From NCBI GenBank assembly GCA_963701715.1, contig CAVPAX010000006.1:1-64000 (forward strand): a stretch of DNA of 64,000 bases. Reading direction: 5' to 3'. The stretch's first letter is position 1; each line of letters starts with the position of its first letter. This document shows positions 1-9,214 of this stretch, one piece after another. Made by a program: the position numbers and the translations under genes. The notes under the pieces were generated by a model. The model was not told where the DNA came from. It worked only from the letters and a program-made list of their open reading frames with translations, and ran no database searches. Source of the stretch: Methylotenera_A sp963701715. GTDB lineage: Bacteria > Pseudomonadota > Gammaproteobacteria > Burkholderiales > Methylophilaceae.

Positions 1-1
1 C

Positions 2-1162
2 ATGAAGCCAAATATAATTCTTGCTCCTGCCATGTTGGGCAGGGGGGGCGGCGGCCAATTAGGCCGTTTTTTTGTCATTGCGGCGCATGAAATGGGTTAT
101 CAAGTAACGGTGTTAGACCCGGATAAGAATAGTCCAGCCGGCAAAATTGCCGATGTACATATTTGTGCAAATTATGACGATGCGGCTGCATTAAAACAAA
201 TGGCCCAAACCTGCGCAGCGGTTACTACGGAATTTGAAAATGTTCCCGCGAAATCGCTGGAAATGCTTGCAGAGTCGGTTATTGTTCGCCCTAGCGCAGC
301 CAGTGTTGCGATTGCGCAAAACCGCGTGCTGGAAAAAAACTTTATAAAAGATGCTGGCTTGCCTGTGGCACCTTTTGCAGTAATTAATGATAAGGAAGAA
401 TTGCCAGATAACGCCAGTTCGCTTTATCCAGGGATTCTTAAAGTAGCGCGTTTTGGTTATGACGGAAAAGGCCAGGCACGTGCGAAAGATCAGGCTGAGG
501 CATTAGAAGCTTTTACAAGCTTCAAACAAGAGGTCTGCGTATTAGAGCAGATGTTACCTCTGGATTTGGAGGTTTCAGTTGTGCTCGCACGTGATGCCGA
601 GGGCAATATAGAAGCCTTTCCGACCGCAGAAAATAGCCATTTAAATGGTATTTTAGATATTAGCATCGCACCTGCTCGTTGTAGCGAGGTACTTAAAGCC
701 AATGCACGCGAGCTTGCTAAAAAACTGGCGGAAAAGCTGGATTATGTAGGTGTATTAGGTGTGGAGTTCTTTGTGGTAGGCAATCAGTTGCTGGTCAATG
801 AAATCGCGCCACGTCCGCATAACTCCGGTCATTACACCATAGATGCATGCGTGACTAATCAGTTTGAGCAGCAAGTACGCGTGATGACGGGCTTGCCGCT
901 AGGTAATGCAAGCTTGCACAGCAACGCTGTAATGGTAAATATTTTAGGTGACAGCTGGCTTGCAAATGCTCAAAAAAATGCTTTGGAACCCGCATGGAAT
1001 AAGGCGCTCAGCCATGCCAATTTAAAGATGCATTTGTATGGAAAACACGAGCCGCGTAAAGGGCGTAAAATGGGGCACTTCACGGTAATCGGACAAGATA
1101 AACAAGCCGTGTTTAATGTGGCTTTAATTGCGCGTAGTGAACTGCATATCGGTGAAAGCTAG
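2..1162 (+). CDS. purK: N5-carboxyaminoimidazole ribonucleotide synthetase PurK
   Basis: Converts aminoimidazole ribonucleotide, ATP and bicarbonate to N5-CAIR in cytoplasmic purine synthesis. It is an ATP-grasp protein of 386 residues, normal for the family. Family landmarks seen are HEMGYQVTVLDPD near the N terminus, TEFENVP around residue 79 and VNEIAPRPHNSGH from about residue 265. The ATG is at the window edge, so its ribosome site and the gene before it (often purE) are not visible. The N-terminal glycine loop reads LGRGGGGQLG where relatives have LG-(M/V)-L-GGGQLG, so residues 14-15 are odd and may be base-call errors (see findings). It converges on rpsT across a shared terminator. Confidence 0.95.
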   Translation: MKPNIILAPAMLGRGGGGQLGRFFVIAAHEMGYQVTVLDPDKNSPAGKIADVHICANYDDAAALKQMAQTCAAVTTEFENVPAKSLEMLAESVIVRPSAASVAIAQNRVLEKNFIKDAGLPVAPFAVINDKEELPDNASSLYPGILKVARFGYDGKGQARAKDQAEALEAFTSFKQEVCVLEQMLPLDLEVSVVLARDAEGNIEAFPTAENSHLNGILDISIAPARCSEVLKANARELAKKLAEKLDYVGVLGVEFFVVGNQLLVNEIAPRPHNSGHYTIDACVTNQFEQQVRVMTGLPLGNASLHSNAVMVNILGDSWLANAQKNALEPAWNKALSHANLKMHLYGKHEPRKGRKMGHFTVIGQDKQAVFNVALIARSELHIGES

Positions 1163-1214
1163 GGCAAAAAACTAATTGAAAATCACTAACAGAAAATTAA
1201 AAAGTTCAGTTAAT

Positions 1215-1244
1215 AAAAAAGCCTCACAAATGCGAGGCTTTTTT
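1215..1244. terminator. Bidirectional intrinsic terminator between purK and rpsT
   Basis: A GCCTC/GAGGC stem with an 8-base loop is flanked by six A on the left and six T on the right, so it can stop transcripts from both converging genes. Confidence 0.85.
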
Positions 1245-1256
1245 ATTAAGTTTTAA

Positions 1257-1673
1257 TTACTTAGCAGCTTTTTCTTTGGCTGGTTTTGCTGCAGCTTTAG
1301 GCGCTGCTTTAGCCTTAGGTGCTGCGGCTTTTGCTGGCGCTGCTGTTTTTGGTTTCGGTGTTGCTTTAGCTTTAGGCGCAGCTTTTTTTGCCAACATCAC
1401 AGGCGCATCGCCTTTTAACGCTTTAATGGCTGCAGTTAAGCGGCTTTTATGACGGGCTGCCTTGTTTTTATGGATGATTTTTTTATCCGCGATGCGGTCA
1501 ATTACGCTCACGTTTTCTTGATAAGTTGCCATTGCAGCGGCTTTGTCACCACCTTCAATCGCCTTAATTACTTTTTTAATCGCAGTACGCAATGTTGAAC
1601 GCAATGCGGCGTTGTGCGCGTTTACTTTAACGGATTGGCGCGCGCGTTTGCGTGCTTGTGCGGTATTTGCCAT
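1257..1673 (-). CDS. rpsT: 30S ribosomal protein S20 with long Lys/Ala/Pro tail
   Basis: Small-subunit protein S20, which binds 16S rRNA. Residues 1 to about 88 are a normal S20: it begins MANTAQARKRARQS and carries HKNKAARHKSRL around residues 68-79. S20 is usually about 87 residues; here another 50 follow, almost wholly Ala, Lys and Pro, resembling the basic tail of histone H1 or of bacterial AlgP-type proteins. The frame runs cleanly to a stop just before the terminator, so the tail looks real. A sigma-70-like promoter lies about 50 bases upstream. What the tail does is unknown; extra RNA or nucleoid contact is possible. Confidence 0.95.
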   Translation of the reverse strand: MANTAQARKRARQSVKVNAHNAALRSTLRTAIKKVIKAIEGGDKAAAMATYQENVSVIDRIADKKIIHKNKAARHKSRLTAAIKALKGDAPVMLAKKAAPKAKATPKPKTAAPAKAAAPKAKAAPKAAAKPAKEKAAK

Positions 1674-1720
1674 GTGTTCTTTATCCTAAATGCTTAACAG
1701 GTGTTAATACGAAACCGAGC

Positions 1721-1749
1721 ATGTTAGTGTTTTTTGAGACAATTTGCAA
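1721..1749 (-). promoter_or_regulatory. Predicted sigma-70 promoter of rpsT
   Basis: On the minus strand TTGCAA (1749-1744) and TAACAT (1726-1721) are separated by exactly 17 bases. Start of transcription would fall near 1714, giving a leader of about 40 bases before the rpsT ATG. Called by eye only. Confidence 0.45.
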
Positions 1750-1856
1750 GAACTAAAGCTTAATTTTTCAGCAATAGTTCTTCAAAAAATAGCTTAACCG
1801 AAAATAGCAGTGCGGGCATGCTAAAATCACGATAATTTTAAATCTATACTAATTAA

Positions 1857-3401
1857 ATGAATTTACTCAGGGCCTTAGCCGCAGTTGGCAGCATGACGTT
1901 CATCTCGCGCATTTTAGGCTTCGTGCGCGATACACTCATCGCACGTACCTTCGGCGCAGGGCTGATGACAGATGCATTTTTTGTGGCGTTTAAAATTCCT
2001 AATTTATTACGTCGTGTGTCGGCAGAAGGCGCATTCAGTCAGGCTTTTGTGCCGATTTTGTCGGAATACAAAGCCAAGCGGACACAGCAAGAAACGCACG
2101 ATTTAATCAATCACGTTGCCAGTCTGATGGGCTTGTTTTTAGTGGCGGTGACCATCTTGGGTATGCTTGCCGCACCATTGATAGTCGGGATTACCGCGCC
2201 TGGATTTGTGAATCAGCCAGACAAATTTCAACTGACGATTGAATTATTGCGCATTACCTTCCCTTATATTTTATTTGTCTCGCTGGTGTCGCTGGCTGGT
2301 GGCGTGCTAAACACTTACAGCAAGTTTCAGGTGCCCGCGTTCACGCCGGTTTGGCTCAATGTTTCCTTTATTGTCGCCACGCTGTTTGTCGCCCCATATT
2401 TTGATAATTCAATTAAAGTGCTGGCTTGGGCGGTGTTTGTTGGCGGCATTTTGCAGTTGCTTTATCAATGGCCGTATTTGCGGCAACTGGGGTTGTTGCC
2501 GCGCTACGAGTTAAATTTTCAGGATGAAGGAGTGCGGCGCATTTTAAAGCTCATGCTGCCTGCGATTTTTGGAGTTTCTGTCGCGCAAATTTCTATTGTA
2601 CTCAATAATATTTTCGCATCTTTTTTGCAAACGGGTAGCGTGTCTTGGCTGTATTATGCGGATAGGCTCATGGAATTCCCTACTGGAGTATTAGGAGTTG
2701 CGTTGGGCACGATCTTGTTGCCGAGTTTATCCAAATCCTTCACAGAAAAGACCGATGGAGAATACAGCCAGTTGCTGGATTGGGGCTTGCGCCTGACCTT
2801 TCTGCTGGCCGCGCCTGCTGCTGTTGCCATGGCCGTGCTTGCGCAGCCGCTGGTCGCCGGTTTGTTTCATTACGGCAAATTCAGCGCACACGATGTCGAA
2901 ATGACGCAGCTAGCGGTGATGGCTTACAGCGTCGGGCTGCTCGGTTTTATTTTGGTGAAAGTGCTCGCGCCCGGTTTTTACGCGCGGCAGGACATTAAAA
3001 CGCCAGTTAAAATCGCCGTATTTACGCTGGCATTGACGCAAGTGATGAACCTGATTTTTGTGCATAAATTGCATTTTGACCATTGGGGTTTGGCGCTCGC
3101 GACCGGTCTTGGCGCATGTGTCAATTCCGCTTTTCTGTTTTATTATCTGCGCCAAGACCAAGTCTACAAGCCGCTTCCTGGCTGGTTCGTGTTTTATTTC
3201 AAGCTAGCGATTGCACTGGTCATCATGGCGCTTGCGCTGCATTATTTAGCGGGTTTGGCGGGCGATTGGCTCACGCTCCGAACTGCGTCAAAACTGATGT
3301 GGATTAGCCTGCTAGTGCTTGCTGGTGCTGCCGTGTATTTCGCGGCTTTGTTTCTGCTGGGCTTCCGTCCGCGCGATTTTGCCAAGCGAGTGAAAGCATA
3401 A
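1857..3401 (+). CDS. murJ: Lipid II flippase MurJ (MviN)
   Basis: Flips lipid-linked peptidoglycan precursor across the inner membrane. At 514 residues, with hydrophobic segments along its whole length (about 14 expected for this MOP-superfamily protein), it fits MurJ. The N-terminal stretch SRILGFVRDTLIAR followed by FGAG, and RRVSAEGAFSQAFVP near residue 52, are strong family marks. The ATG at 1857 puts the family N terminus MNLLRALAAVGSMTF at the start. ribF follows after 3 bases, so the two are probably cotranscribed, and rpsT diverges upstream. This murJ/ribF/ileS/lspA order is widespread in proteobacteria. Confidence 0.95.
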   Translation: MNLLRALAAVGSMTFISRILGFVRDTLIARTFGAGLMTDAFFVAFKIPNLLRRVSAEGAFSQAFVPILSEYKAKRTQQETHDLINHVASLMGLFLVAVTILGMLAAPLIVGITAPGFVNQPDKFQLTIELLRITFPYILFVSLVSLAGGVLNTYSKFQVPAFTPVWLNVSFIVATLFVAPYFDNSIKVLAWAVFVGGILQLLYQWPYLRQLGLLPRYELNFQDEGVRRILKLMLPAIFGVSVAQISIVLNNIFASFLQTGSVSWLYYADRLMEFPTGVLGVALGTILLPSLSKSFTEKTDGEYSQLLDWGLRLTFLLAAPAAVAMAVLAQPLVAGLFHYGKFSAHDVEMTQLAVMAYSVGLLGFILVKVLAPGFYARQDIKTPVKIAVFTLALTQVMNLIFVHKLHFDHWGLALATGLGACVNSAFLFYYLRQDQVYKPLPGWFVFYFKLAIALVIMALALHYLAGLAGDWLTLRTASKLMWISLLVLAGAAVYFAALFLLGFRPRDFAKRVKA

Positions 3402-3404
3402 ACG

Positions 3405-4304
3405 ATGCAAGTTTTTCGTCATCTGCCCAGCCAGCAGCGTGAGCCGCTTACGTTGGCCATCGGCAATTTTGACGGCATGCACTTGGGCCATCAGGCGCTA
3501 CTGCAAGCCAATATCCATGAGGCTTTCAGGGAAGGTAAAACGCCTGCAATTATGACCTTTGAGCCGCATCCGCGCGAATTCTTTACTCCACAAAACGCAC
3601 CAGCGCGCCTTTCTACATTACGTGAAAAGCTAGAGTTTTTTCAAGAAGCGGGCATAGCAAAAGTTTTTGTTTGTGCGTTTAATGCGCGGTTTGCTGCGAT
3701 TGCCGCGCAGGATTTTTTAAAGATTTTGCGTGAGAAAATGAACGCAACCACGATTTTAGTCGGTGAAGATTTTAAATTCGGCGCGCAGCGCGCAGGCACA
3801 GTTGAAGATTTTAAAGCGAATCATTTCGAATTGATTTCACTGCCGCGCGTGGATTTGGATGGCGCTAGAGTCTCCAGCACCCGCGTGCGCGCTGCGCTAG
3901 TAGATGGCGATTTGGCTTTAGCAAGGAAATTACTCGGTCGCAATTACAGTATCAGCGGCAAGGTTGTGCACGGCGCAAAAAGAGGAAGGGAGCTCGGCTT
4001 TCCTACAGCGAATATTCATGTGCGACATGAGCGGCCTGCGCTGACGGGCGTTTATGCGGTAAAATTACAGGGTATGAACGCAATCGCCAATTTGGGCGTG
4101 CGCCCGACAGTTGCTGGCATACCAAAATTGCTGCTGGAAACACATGTGTTTGATTACAATGATGATCTATATGGAAAACACGTGCATGTGGAATTTTTGC
4201 AAAAAATTCGAGAAGAGAAGAAGTTTGAAAATTTAGAAGCGCTCAAGGCGCAAATTGCAAAAGATATAGAAGTCGCAAGAAATTATTTTAAGACTAAAAA
4301 CTAG
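3405..4304 (+). CDS. ribF: Bifunctional riboflavin kinase / FAD synthetase
   Basis: Phosphorylates riboflavin to FMN and adenylates FMN to FAD in the cytoplasm. The N-terminal nucleotidyltransferase shows GNFDGMHLGHQ at residues 20-30 (the HxGH nucleotide site). The C-terminal riboflavin kinase domain shows GRELGFPTAN at 194-203. Length 299 is normal. It sits 3 bases after murJ and 9 bases before ileS, in the usual ribF-ileS-lspA order. Confidence 0.96.
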   Translation: MQVFRHLPSQQREPLTLAIGNFDGMHLGHQALLQANIHEAFREGKTPAIMTFEPHPREFFTPQNAPARLSTLREKLEFFQEAGIAKVFVCAFNARFAAIAAQDFLKILREKMNATTILVGEDFKFGAQRAGTVEDFKANHFELISLPRVDLDGARVSSTRVRAALVDGDLALARKLLGRNYSISGKVVHGAKRGRELGFPTANIHVRHERPALTGVYAVKLQGMNAIANLGVRPTVAGIPKLLLETHVFDYNDDLYGKHVHVEFLQKIREEKKFENLEALKAQIAKDIEVARNYFKTKN

Positions 4305-4313
4305 AAGCAAGTC

Positions 4314-7139
4314 ATGACTGAAAACCTGAATAAAGAACAAAGTAAGTATAAATTAAACCTGCCCGAAACCAGTTTTCCTATGCGTGGTGATCTAGCCAAG
4401 CGCGAGCCTGCATGGTTGAAACAGTGGCAGGATAAAAAACTTTACGAGCGCATTCGCAAGGCTCGTAAGGGTGCTAAAAAGTTCATTTTGCATGATGGCC
4501 CGCCCTATGCAAATGGTGATATCCATATTGGACATGCAGTAAATAAAATTCTCAAGGACATCGTTGTTAAATCCAAAACCATGAGTGGTTTTGATGCGCC
4601 CTATGTGCCAGGCTGGGATTGCCACGGTTTGCCGATTGAGTTGGTTGTCGAGAAAAATCATGGAAAGAATATAGACCCTGCCAAGTTCCGTGAATTATGT
4701 CGCGCTTATGCTGCTGAACAAGTAGAGAAGCAAAAGAAAGACTTTATACGTTTAGGTGTATTGGGCGATTGGGATAATCCTTATTTAACCATGGATTTCA
4801 AAACCGAAGCTGACATTATGCGTGCGCTCGGCAGAATCTACGAAAACGGCTATCTATACCAAGGCTCCAAACCTGTGCACTGGTGTGTGGATTGTGGTAG
4901 CGCATTGGCGGAAGCTGAAGTGGAATACGAAGATGTGAACAGCCCTGCGATCGATGTCGGGTTTAAGGTGGTAGATAACTCAGCATTGGGTAAAGTGTTT
5001 GGTTTGGAAGTTACAACTGATACTTATGCAGTAATTTGGACAACGACACCGTGGACATTGCCTGCAAATCAGGCTGTATCAGTAAATGCCAATCTTACTT
5101 ACGACTTAATTAAAAGTGCTCGTGGCCTGTTAATTTTGGCTCATGATTTGGCGCAAGCTACTTTGGAACGTTATGGTGATACTGGGGCTAGGGTGTTAGC
5201 TAGTTGCCAAGGTGCGGATTTAGAAGCATTGCTTTTGCAACACCCGTTCGATAGCCGCCAAGTGCCGATTATCTGCGGCGAGCATGTGACGACCGATGCC
5301 GGTACCGGCCTGGTGCACACTGCCGCAGCACATGGCAACGACGACTGGCTGGTGATGCGCGCCAATTATCCAAATGAAAAGCCGCGTGTACTAATCGGTG
5401 GAGATGGCAAATTTTTCAACAGTGATTTGGTTGAGCTCAAAGAAATACGAGGCTTGCCGCGCCAGGAGGCGAATAAAGTCATTCTGAATGTGATGCAAGG
5501 GAACGGCACATTACTCGCTAGCGCACGCTTGCATCACAGTTTCCCACATTGTTGGCGACATAAAACACCGCTGATGCAATTGGCGACACACCAGTGGTTT
5601 ATTGGCATGTATCAAGAAGACGCGGTTGGTATCAGTTTGCGTGAATATGCCAATAAAGCCGTAGAGGCAACTGCATTTTTCCCGGCATGGGGACGTGCAC
5701 GGCTTGAAGCGATGATCAAGAACCGTCCTGATTGGTGTGTTTCGCGTCAGCGCAATTGGGGTGTACCGATGCCGCTGTTTGTGCATAAAGAAACAGGAGA
5801 GCCGCATCCGCAAACGCTGGAATTGCTCGAAAAAGTTTGTTGGTTGGTTGAGCAAAAAGGCATCGAAGCATGGTTTAGTCTGGATGGTGATACATTCCTG
5901 AAAGCCAATACTGGCGATGGTTTTGGGGCATATAAGAAAGTGACCGATACGCTGGATGTATGGTTTGATTCAGGTGCTACCCATGCCGCAGTGTTAAAGC
6001 GACGTCCTGAACTCGCTTTTCCTGCAGATTTGTATCTGGAAGGCTCTGATCAGCATCGCGGCTGGTTTCAAAGCTCGCTGCTTACAGGCTGCTCCATTGA
6101 TGGCCGTGCGCCATACAATGCATTACTGACGCATGGTTTTGTGGTGGATGGTTCCGGCCACAAAATGAGCAAATCCAAGGGTAATGTTGTGGCACCGCAA
6201 AAGGTGATGGATACGTATGGGGCGGATATTCTGCGTTTGTGGGTGGCTTCAACCGATTATTCCGGAGAGCTGACGATTTCAGATGAGATTTTAAAACGCG
6301 TTGCTGAAAGTTACCGCCGTATTCGCAACACTTTACGTTTTTTACTAGCAAATTTGGCGGATTTCGATGCAAGTATAGATTTGTTGCCTGTCAATGAATG
6401 GCTGGAAATAGATCGCTATGCTTTGCATTTAACACACAAACTGCAGACAGAGATTTTGGGAGATTACGACCGTTACGAATTCCATTTGGCGGTGCAAAAA
6501 TTCGTTAGTTTCTGCTCTGAAGATATGGGTGGTTTCTATCTCGACATTCTTAAAGACCGTCTCTACACCGCAGGTGAAGTCTCGCATCCACGTCGCGCAG
6601 CGCAAAGTGCTTTGTATCACATCACTCATGCTTTAATGCGTTTGATGGCGCCGATTTTGAGCTTTACAGCTGGAGAAATTTGGCAAACCCTGCAGTTAGG
6701 CGAAGATAAGAGCATTTTTGAAGAATTTTGGTATAAATTACCAGAAGATGGCTTAAGTGACAATCGCCTAAAAGTCTGGGAATCTATAATCAGCGCGCGT
6801 AGCCTAGCCGCAAAGGAAATTGAAGTGCTACGTGAGGCGGGGCAAGTGGGATCATCTTTACAGGCAGAGTTAGCATTTTATTCTACGCAAGAGGCATTTG
6901 AGGCAATGGGTAGTTTTGGTGATGATTTGCGTTTTATCATGATCACTTCAGGCGCACGCGTTTACAAAGTAGCAACCGAATCTGAACAAAGAATTCTAGT
7001 TACACCGAGCACACATAAAAAATGCGAACGCTGCTGGCATTATCGTGAAGATGTTGGCTCTCATGCTGACCATCCAACAATATGCGGGCGTTGTGTCAGC
7101 AATTTATTTGGCACAGGGGAATCTCGTCAATTTGCTTGA
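4314..7139 (+). CDS. ileS: Isoleucyl-tRNA synthetase
   Basis: Class I synthetase that charges tRNA-Ile, with an editing domain for valine. Seen are HIGH at residues 71-74, the KMSKS loop at 617-621, WTTTPWTLPAN in the editing insertion, and a C-terminal zinc site of the form CERCW...CGRC. Length 941 is full size. Its TGA overlaps the lspA ATG by one base, so the pair is probably translationally coupled. Confidence 0.98.
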   Translation: MTENLNKEQSKYKLNLPETSFPMRGDLAKREPAWLKQWQDKKLYERIRKARKGAKKFILHDGPPYANGDIHIGHAVNKILKDIVVKSKTMSGFDAPYVPGWDCHGLPIELVVEKNHGKNIDPAKFRELCRAYAAEQVEKQKKDFIRLGVLGDWDNPYLTMDFKTEADIMRALGRIYENGYLYQGSKPVHWCVDCGSALAEAEVEYEDVNSPAIDVGFKVVDNSALGKVFGLEVTTDTYAVIWTTTPWTLPANQAVSVNANLTYDLIKSARGLLILAHDLAQATLERYGDTGARVLASCQGADLEALLLQHPFDSRQVPIICGEHVTTDAGTGLVHTAAAHGNDDWLVMRANYPNEKPRVLIGGDGKFFNSDLVELKEIRGLPRQEANKVILNVMQGNGTLLASARLHHSFPHCWRHKTPLMQLATHQWFIGMYQEDAVGISLREYANKAVEATAFFPAWGRARLEAMIKNRPDWCVSRQRNWGVPMPLFVHKETGEPHPQTLELLEKVCWLVEQKGIEAWFSLDGDTFLKANTGDGFGAYKKVTDTLDVWFDSGATHAAVLKRRPELAFPADLYLEGSDQHRGWFQSSLLTGCSIDGRAPYNALLTHGFVVDGSGHKMSKSKGNVVAPQKVMDTYGADILRLWVASTDYSGELTISDEILKRVAESYRRIRNTLRFLLANLADFDASIDLLPVNEWLEIDRYALHLTHKLQTEILGDYDRYEFHLAVQKFVSFCSEDMGGFYLDILKDRLYTAGEVSHPRRAAQSALYHITHALMRLMAPILSFTAGEIWQTLQLGEDKSIFEEFWYKLPEDGLSDNRLKVWESIISARSLAAKEIEVLREAGQVGSSLQAELAFYSTQEAFEAMGSFGDDLRFIMITSGARVYKVATESEQRILVTPSTHKKCERCWHYREDVGSHADHPTICGRCVSNLFGTGESRQFA

Positions 7140-7624
7140 TGGAAAATATGCTTAAAGAAAACATATACAGATGGCTGGGCATCAGTGCAATTGTTTTGGC
7201 GCTGGATTTATATACCAAACACTTAATACAAAGTACTTTTGTTTATGGCGAGCACCTCACAATCACTCGCTTTTTCGATTTGGTGCACTTTCGCAATGAG
7301 GGTGCGGCATTTGGGTTTTTGAATGATGCAGGGGGTTGGCAGAAATGGTTTTTTACTGCAATTTCAATAACTGCAGCGGTAGTGATTATTTACTTAATTA
7401 AAAAACATAGCAAGCAAAAGCTTTTTTGTCTAGGCTTGGCTCTGGTATTAGGCGGTGCGATTGGTAATTTATACGACCGCCTGACTTTGGGATATGTGGT
7501 GGATTTTCTGTATTTCCACATCAATGAATATTATTGGCCGGCCTTTAACGTCGCGGATAGTGCTATTTGTGTCGGCGTTGCCATTTTATTGTGGGATAGC
7601 TTCAAGCAGGACAAAAATGCCTGA
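7139..7624 (+). CDS. lspA: Lipoprotein signal peptidase (signal peptidase II)
   Basis: Inner-membrane aspartyl protease that cleaves prolipoprotein signal peptides ahead of the lipid-modified Cys. The ATG at 7139 overlaps the ileS stop and gives 161 residues, the usual size; an in-frame start further upstream, inside ileS, would add 19 unlikely residues. Four hydrophobic segments are visible. Conserved blocks are NEGAAFG (53-59), GNLYDRL, GYVVDF with the likely catalytic Asp122, and FNVADS with Asp140. The next gene overlaps its end by 8 bases. Confidence 0.96.
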   Translation: MENMLKENIYRWLGISAIVLALDLYTKHLIQSTFVYGEHLTITRFFDLVHFRNEGAAFGFLNDAGGWQKWFFTAISITAAVVIIYLIKKHSKQKLFCLGLALVLGGAIGNLYDRLTLGYVVDFLYFHINEYYWPAFNVADSAICVGVAILLWDSFKQDKNA

Positions 7625-8258
7625 CTGGAAAAAACTCATCGAAGGCAAAATTGCACTCGCCAAAAGAGGTAACAAGCCTGGCAAAATCAATCAGAACGTT
7701 CGTGTGCCTGCCGGTCAGACTGAAGTCAAAAATTTCCCGATTCTGGATTTGGGTATTCTGCCAGACATTAGCAAATCCAATTGGAAGTTACGTATTTATG
7801 GCTTGGTAGAGAACGAGCTTAATCTTGATTGGAAATCTTTTCAGCAATTACCACAAACCATGAATGTTTCTGATTTTCACTGCGTAACACGCTGGAGCAG
7901 GTTGGATATGGATTGGGCAGGTGTGAAGGCGCAGCATTTGCTGATGCTTGCAGCACCCCTAAAAACGGCTAAGTTCGTCACTATGTATGGCTATGATGGT
8001 TATACCACCAACCTAAATCTTGAAGCGGTGTTGGACGATGACGTGATGATTGCACATAGCGTGCTTGGTCAGCCGCTTACTACCGCACATGGTGGGCCTG
8101 TGCGCATGATTGTGCCTAAGCGCTATGCATGGAAAGGTGCAAAATGGCTAAAGGCGATTGAATTGCATGCCGAGGATAGGCCTGGCTTTTGGGAGATGCG
8201 AGGTTATCACAATGAGGCTGACCCATGGCTGGAGCAGCGTTTTAGTGAGGATGCGTAA
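7617..8258 (+). CDS. Cytosolic sulfite-oxidase-like molybdopterin oxidoreductase
   Basis: A 213-residue protein of the oxidoreductase molybdopterin-binding (SUOX/YuiH-like) family. SDFHCVTRWS at residues 85-94 carries the likely molybdenum-ligand Cys89, and HGGPVRMIVPKRYAWKGAKW lies in the C-terminal half. There is no signal peptide, unlike periplasmic MsrP (YedY), so I expect it in the cytoplasm. The substrate is unknown. The ATG at 7617 lies inside the end of lspA and is chosen because MPDWKKLIEG starts the family homology. It converges on the DUF808 gene 6 bases away. Confidence 0.85.
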   Translation: MPDWKKLIEGKIALAKRGNKPGKINQNVRVPAGQTEVKNFPILDLGILPDISKSNWKLRIYGLVENELNLDWKSFQQLPQTMNVSDFHCVTRWSRLDMDWAGVKAQHLLMLAAPLKTAKFVTMYGYDGYTTNLNLEAVLDDDVMIAHSVLGQPLTTAHGGPVRMIVPKRYAWKGAKWLKAIELHAEDRPGFWEMRGYHNEADPWLEQRFSEDA

Positions 8259-8264
8259 TTGTTA

Positions 8265-9206
8265 TTACCTACGAAATAACTTGCTTCCTACGGTAATCAC
8301 CATCACACAAACTGCGCCTACTAACAGACCTACCAAGCCATCTACTACTAATGGAGTGATTGTGCCAAACACACTGCCTAGTATGGGCGAGTCCTGCGAA
8401 ACCTCTACAAAATGTTCGTTGATGTGGTGAATGAAAGGAATGCCATGCCCGATAATACTGCCGCCGACCAGAAACATGGCTACTGTGCCAAGCACGCTTA
8501 AAGTGCGCATTAAATAAGGCGTTGCAGTTAGCAGCTTTTTACCAATTTTGCGGATGATTTGTTTGAGTACGCTTTTGCCTTTGCGCATCATCATGTAAAG
8601 GCCAAGGTCGTCCAGTTTTACAATGCCGGCTACCAAGCCATATACGCCAATAGTCATAATAATTGCAATCATAGCCACTACAGTTACTTGCTTGCTGAAA
8701 GCAGCGGTAGCCACTGTACCAAGTGCAATGACAATTATTTCTGCCGATAAAATAAAGTCGGTTCTAATAGCACCTTTGATTTTGTCTTTCTCTAATGCAA
8801 CTAAATCCATTTGAGGGTCTTCCACTGCATGTTTGAGTTCTGCCTCGTGCGCTTTTTCTTCATCTTTGCTATGTAAGAATTTATGTGCAATTTTCTCGAA
8901 ACCTTCAAAACATAAAAATGCACCGCCAATCATTAATAGTGGCGTGATTAACCAAGGAATGAAGTAGCTAATCGCTAATGCAGAGGGAACTAAAACGAGT
9001 TTATTAATGAATGAACCTTTTGCCACGGCCCATACTACGGGCAACTCCCGTTCGGCAGTCACGCCTGCTACTTGCTGGGCATTTAATGCAAGATCATCAC
9101 CTAGCACGCCGGCTGTTTTCTTTGCAGCGACTTGAGTCATGACTGAAACGTCATCGAGTATTGTTGCAATGTCATCTAAGAGCGCGAGTAAACTGCCTGC
9201 TGCCAT
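8265..9206 (-). CDS. DUF808 (YedI-like) inner-membrane protein
   Basis: A 313-residue member of the DUF808/YedI family, recognised from the N terminus AGSLLALLDDIATILDDVSV, LGDDLALNAQQVAG, and LSAEIIVIALGTVA mid-protein. Several hydrophobic segments mark an integral membrane protein; its molecular role is not known. It starts 8 bases after the stop of the RegA-like regulator, so it is probably the third gene of that operon. Confidence 0.85.
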   Translation of the reverse strand: MAAGSLLALLDDIATILDDVSVMTQVAAKKTAGVLGDDLALNAQQVAGVTAERELPVVWAVAKGSFINKLVLVPSALAISYFIPWLITPLLMIGGAFLCFEGFEKIAHKFLHSKDEEKAHEAELKHAVEDPQMDLVALEKDKIKGAIRTDFILSAEIIVIALGTVATAAFSKQVTVVAMIAIIMTIGVYGLVAGIVKLDDLGLYMMMRKGKSVLKQIIRKIGKKLLTATPYLMRTLSVLGTVAMFLVGGSIIGHGIPFIHHINEHFVEVSQDSPILGSVFGTITPLVVDGLVGLLVGAVCVMVITVGSKLFRR

Positions 9207-9214
9207 GTTGGGTC

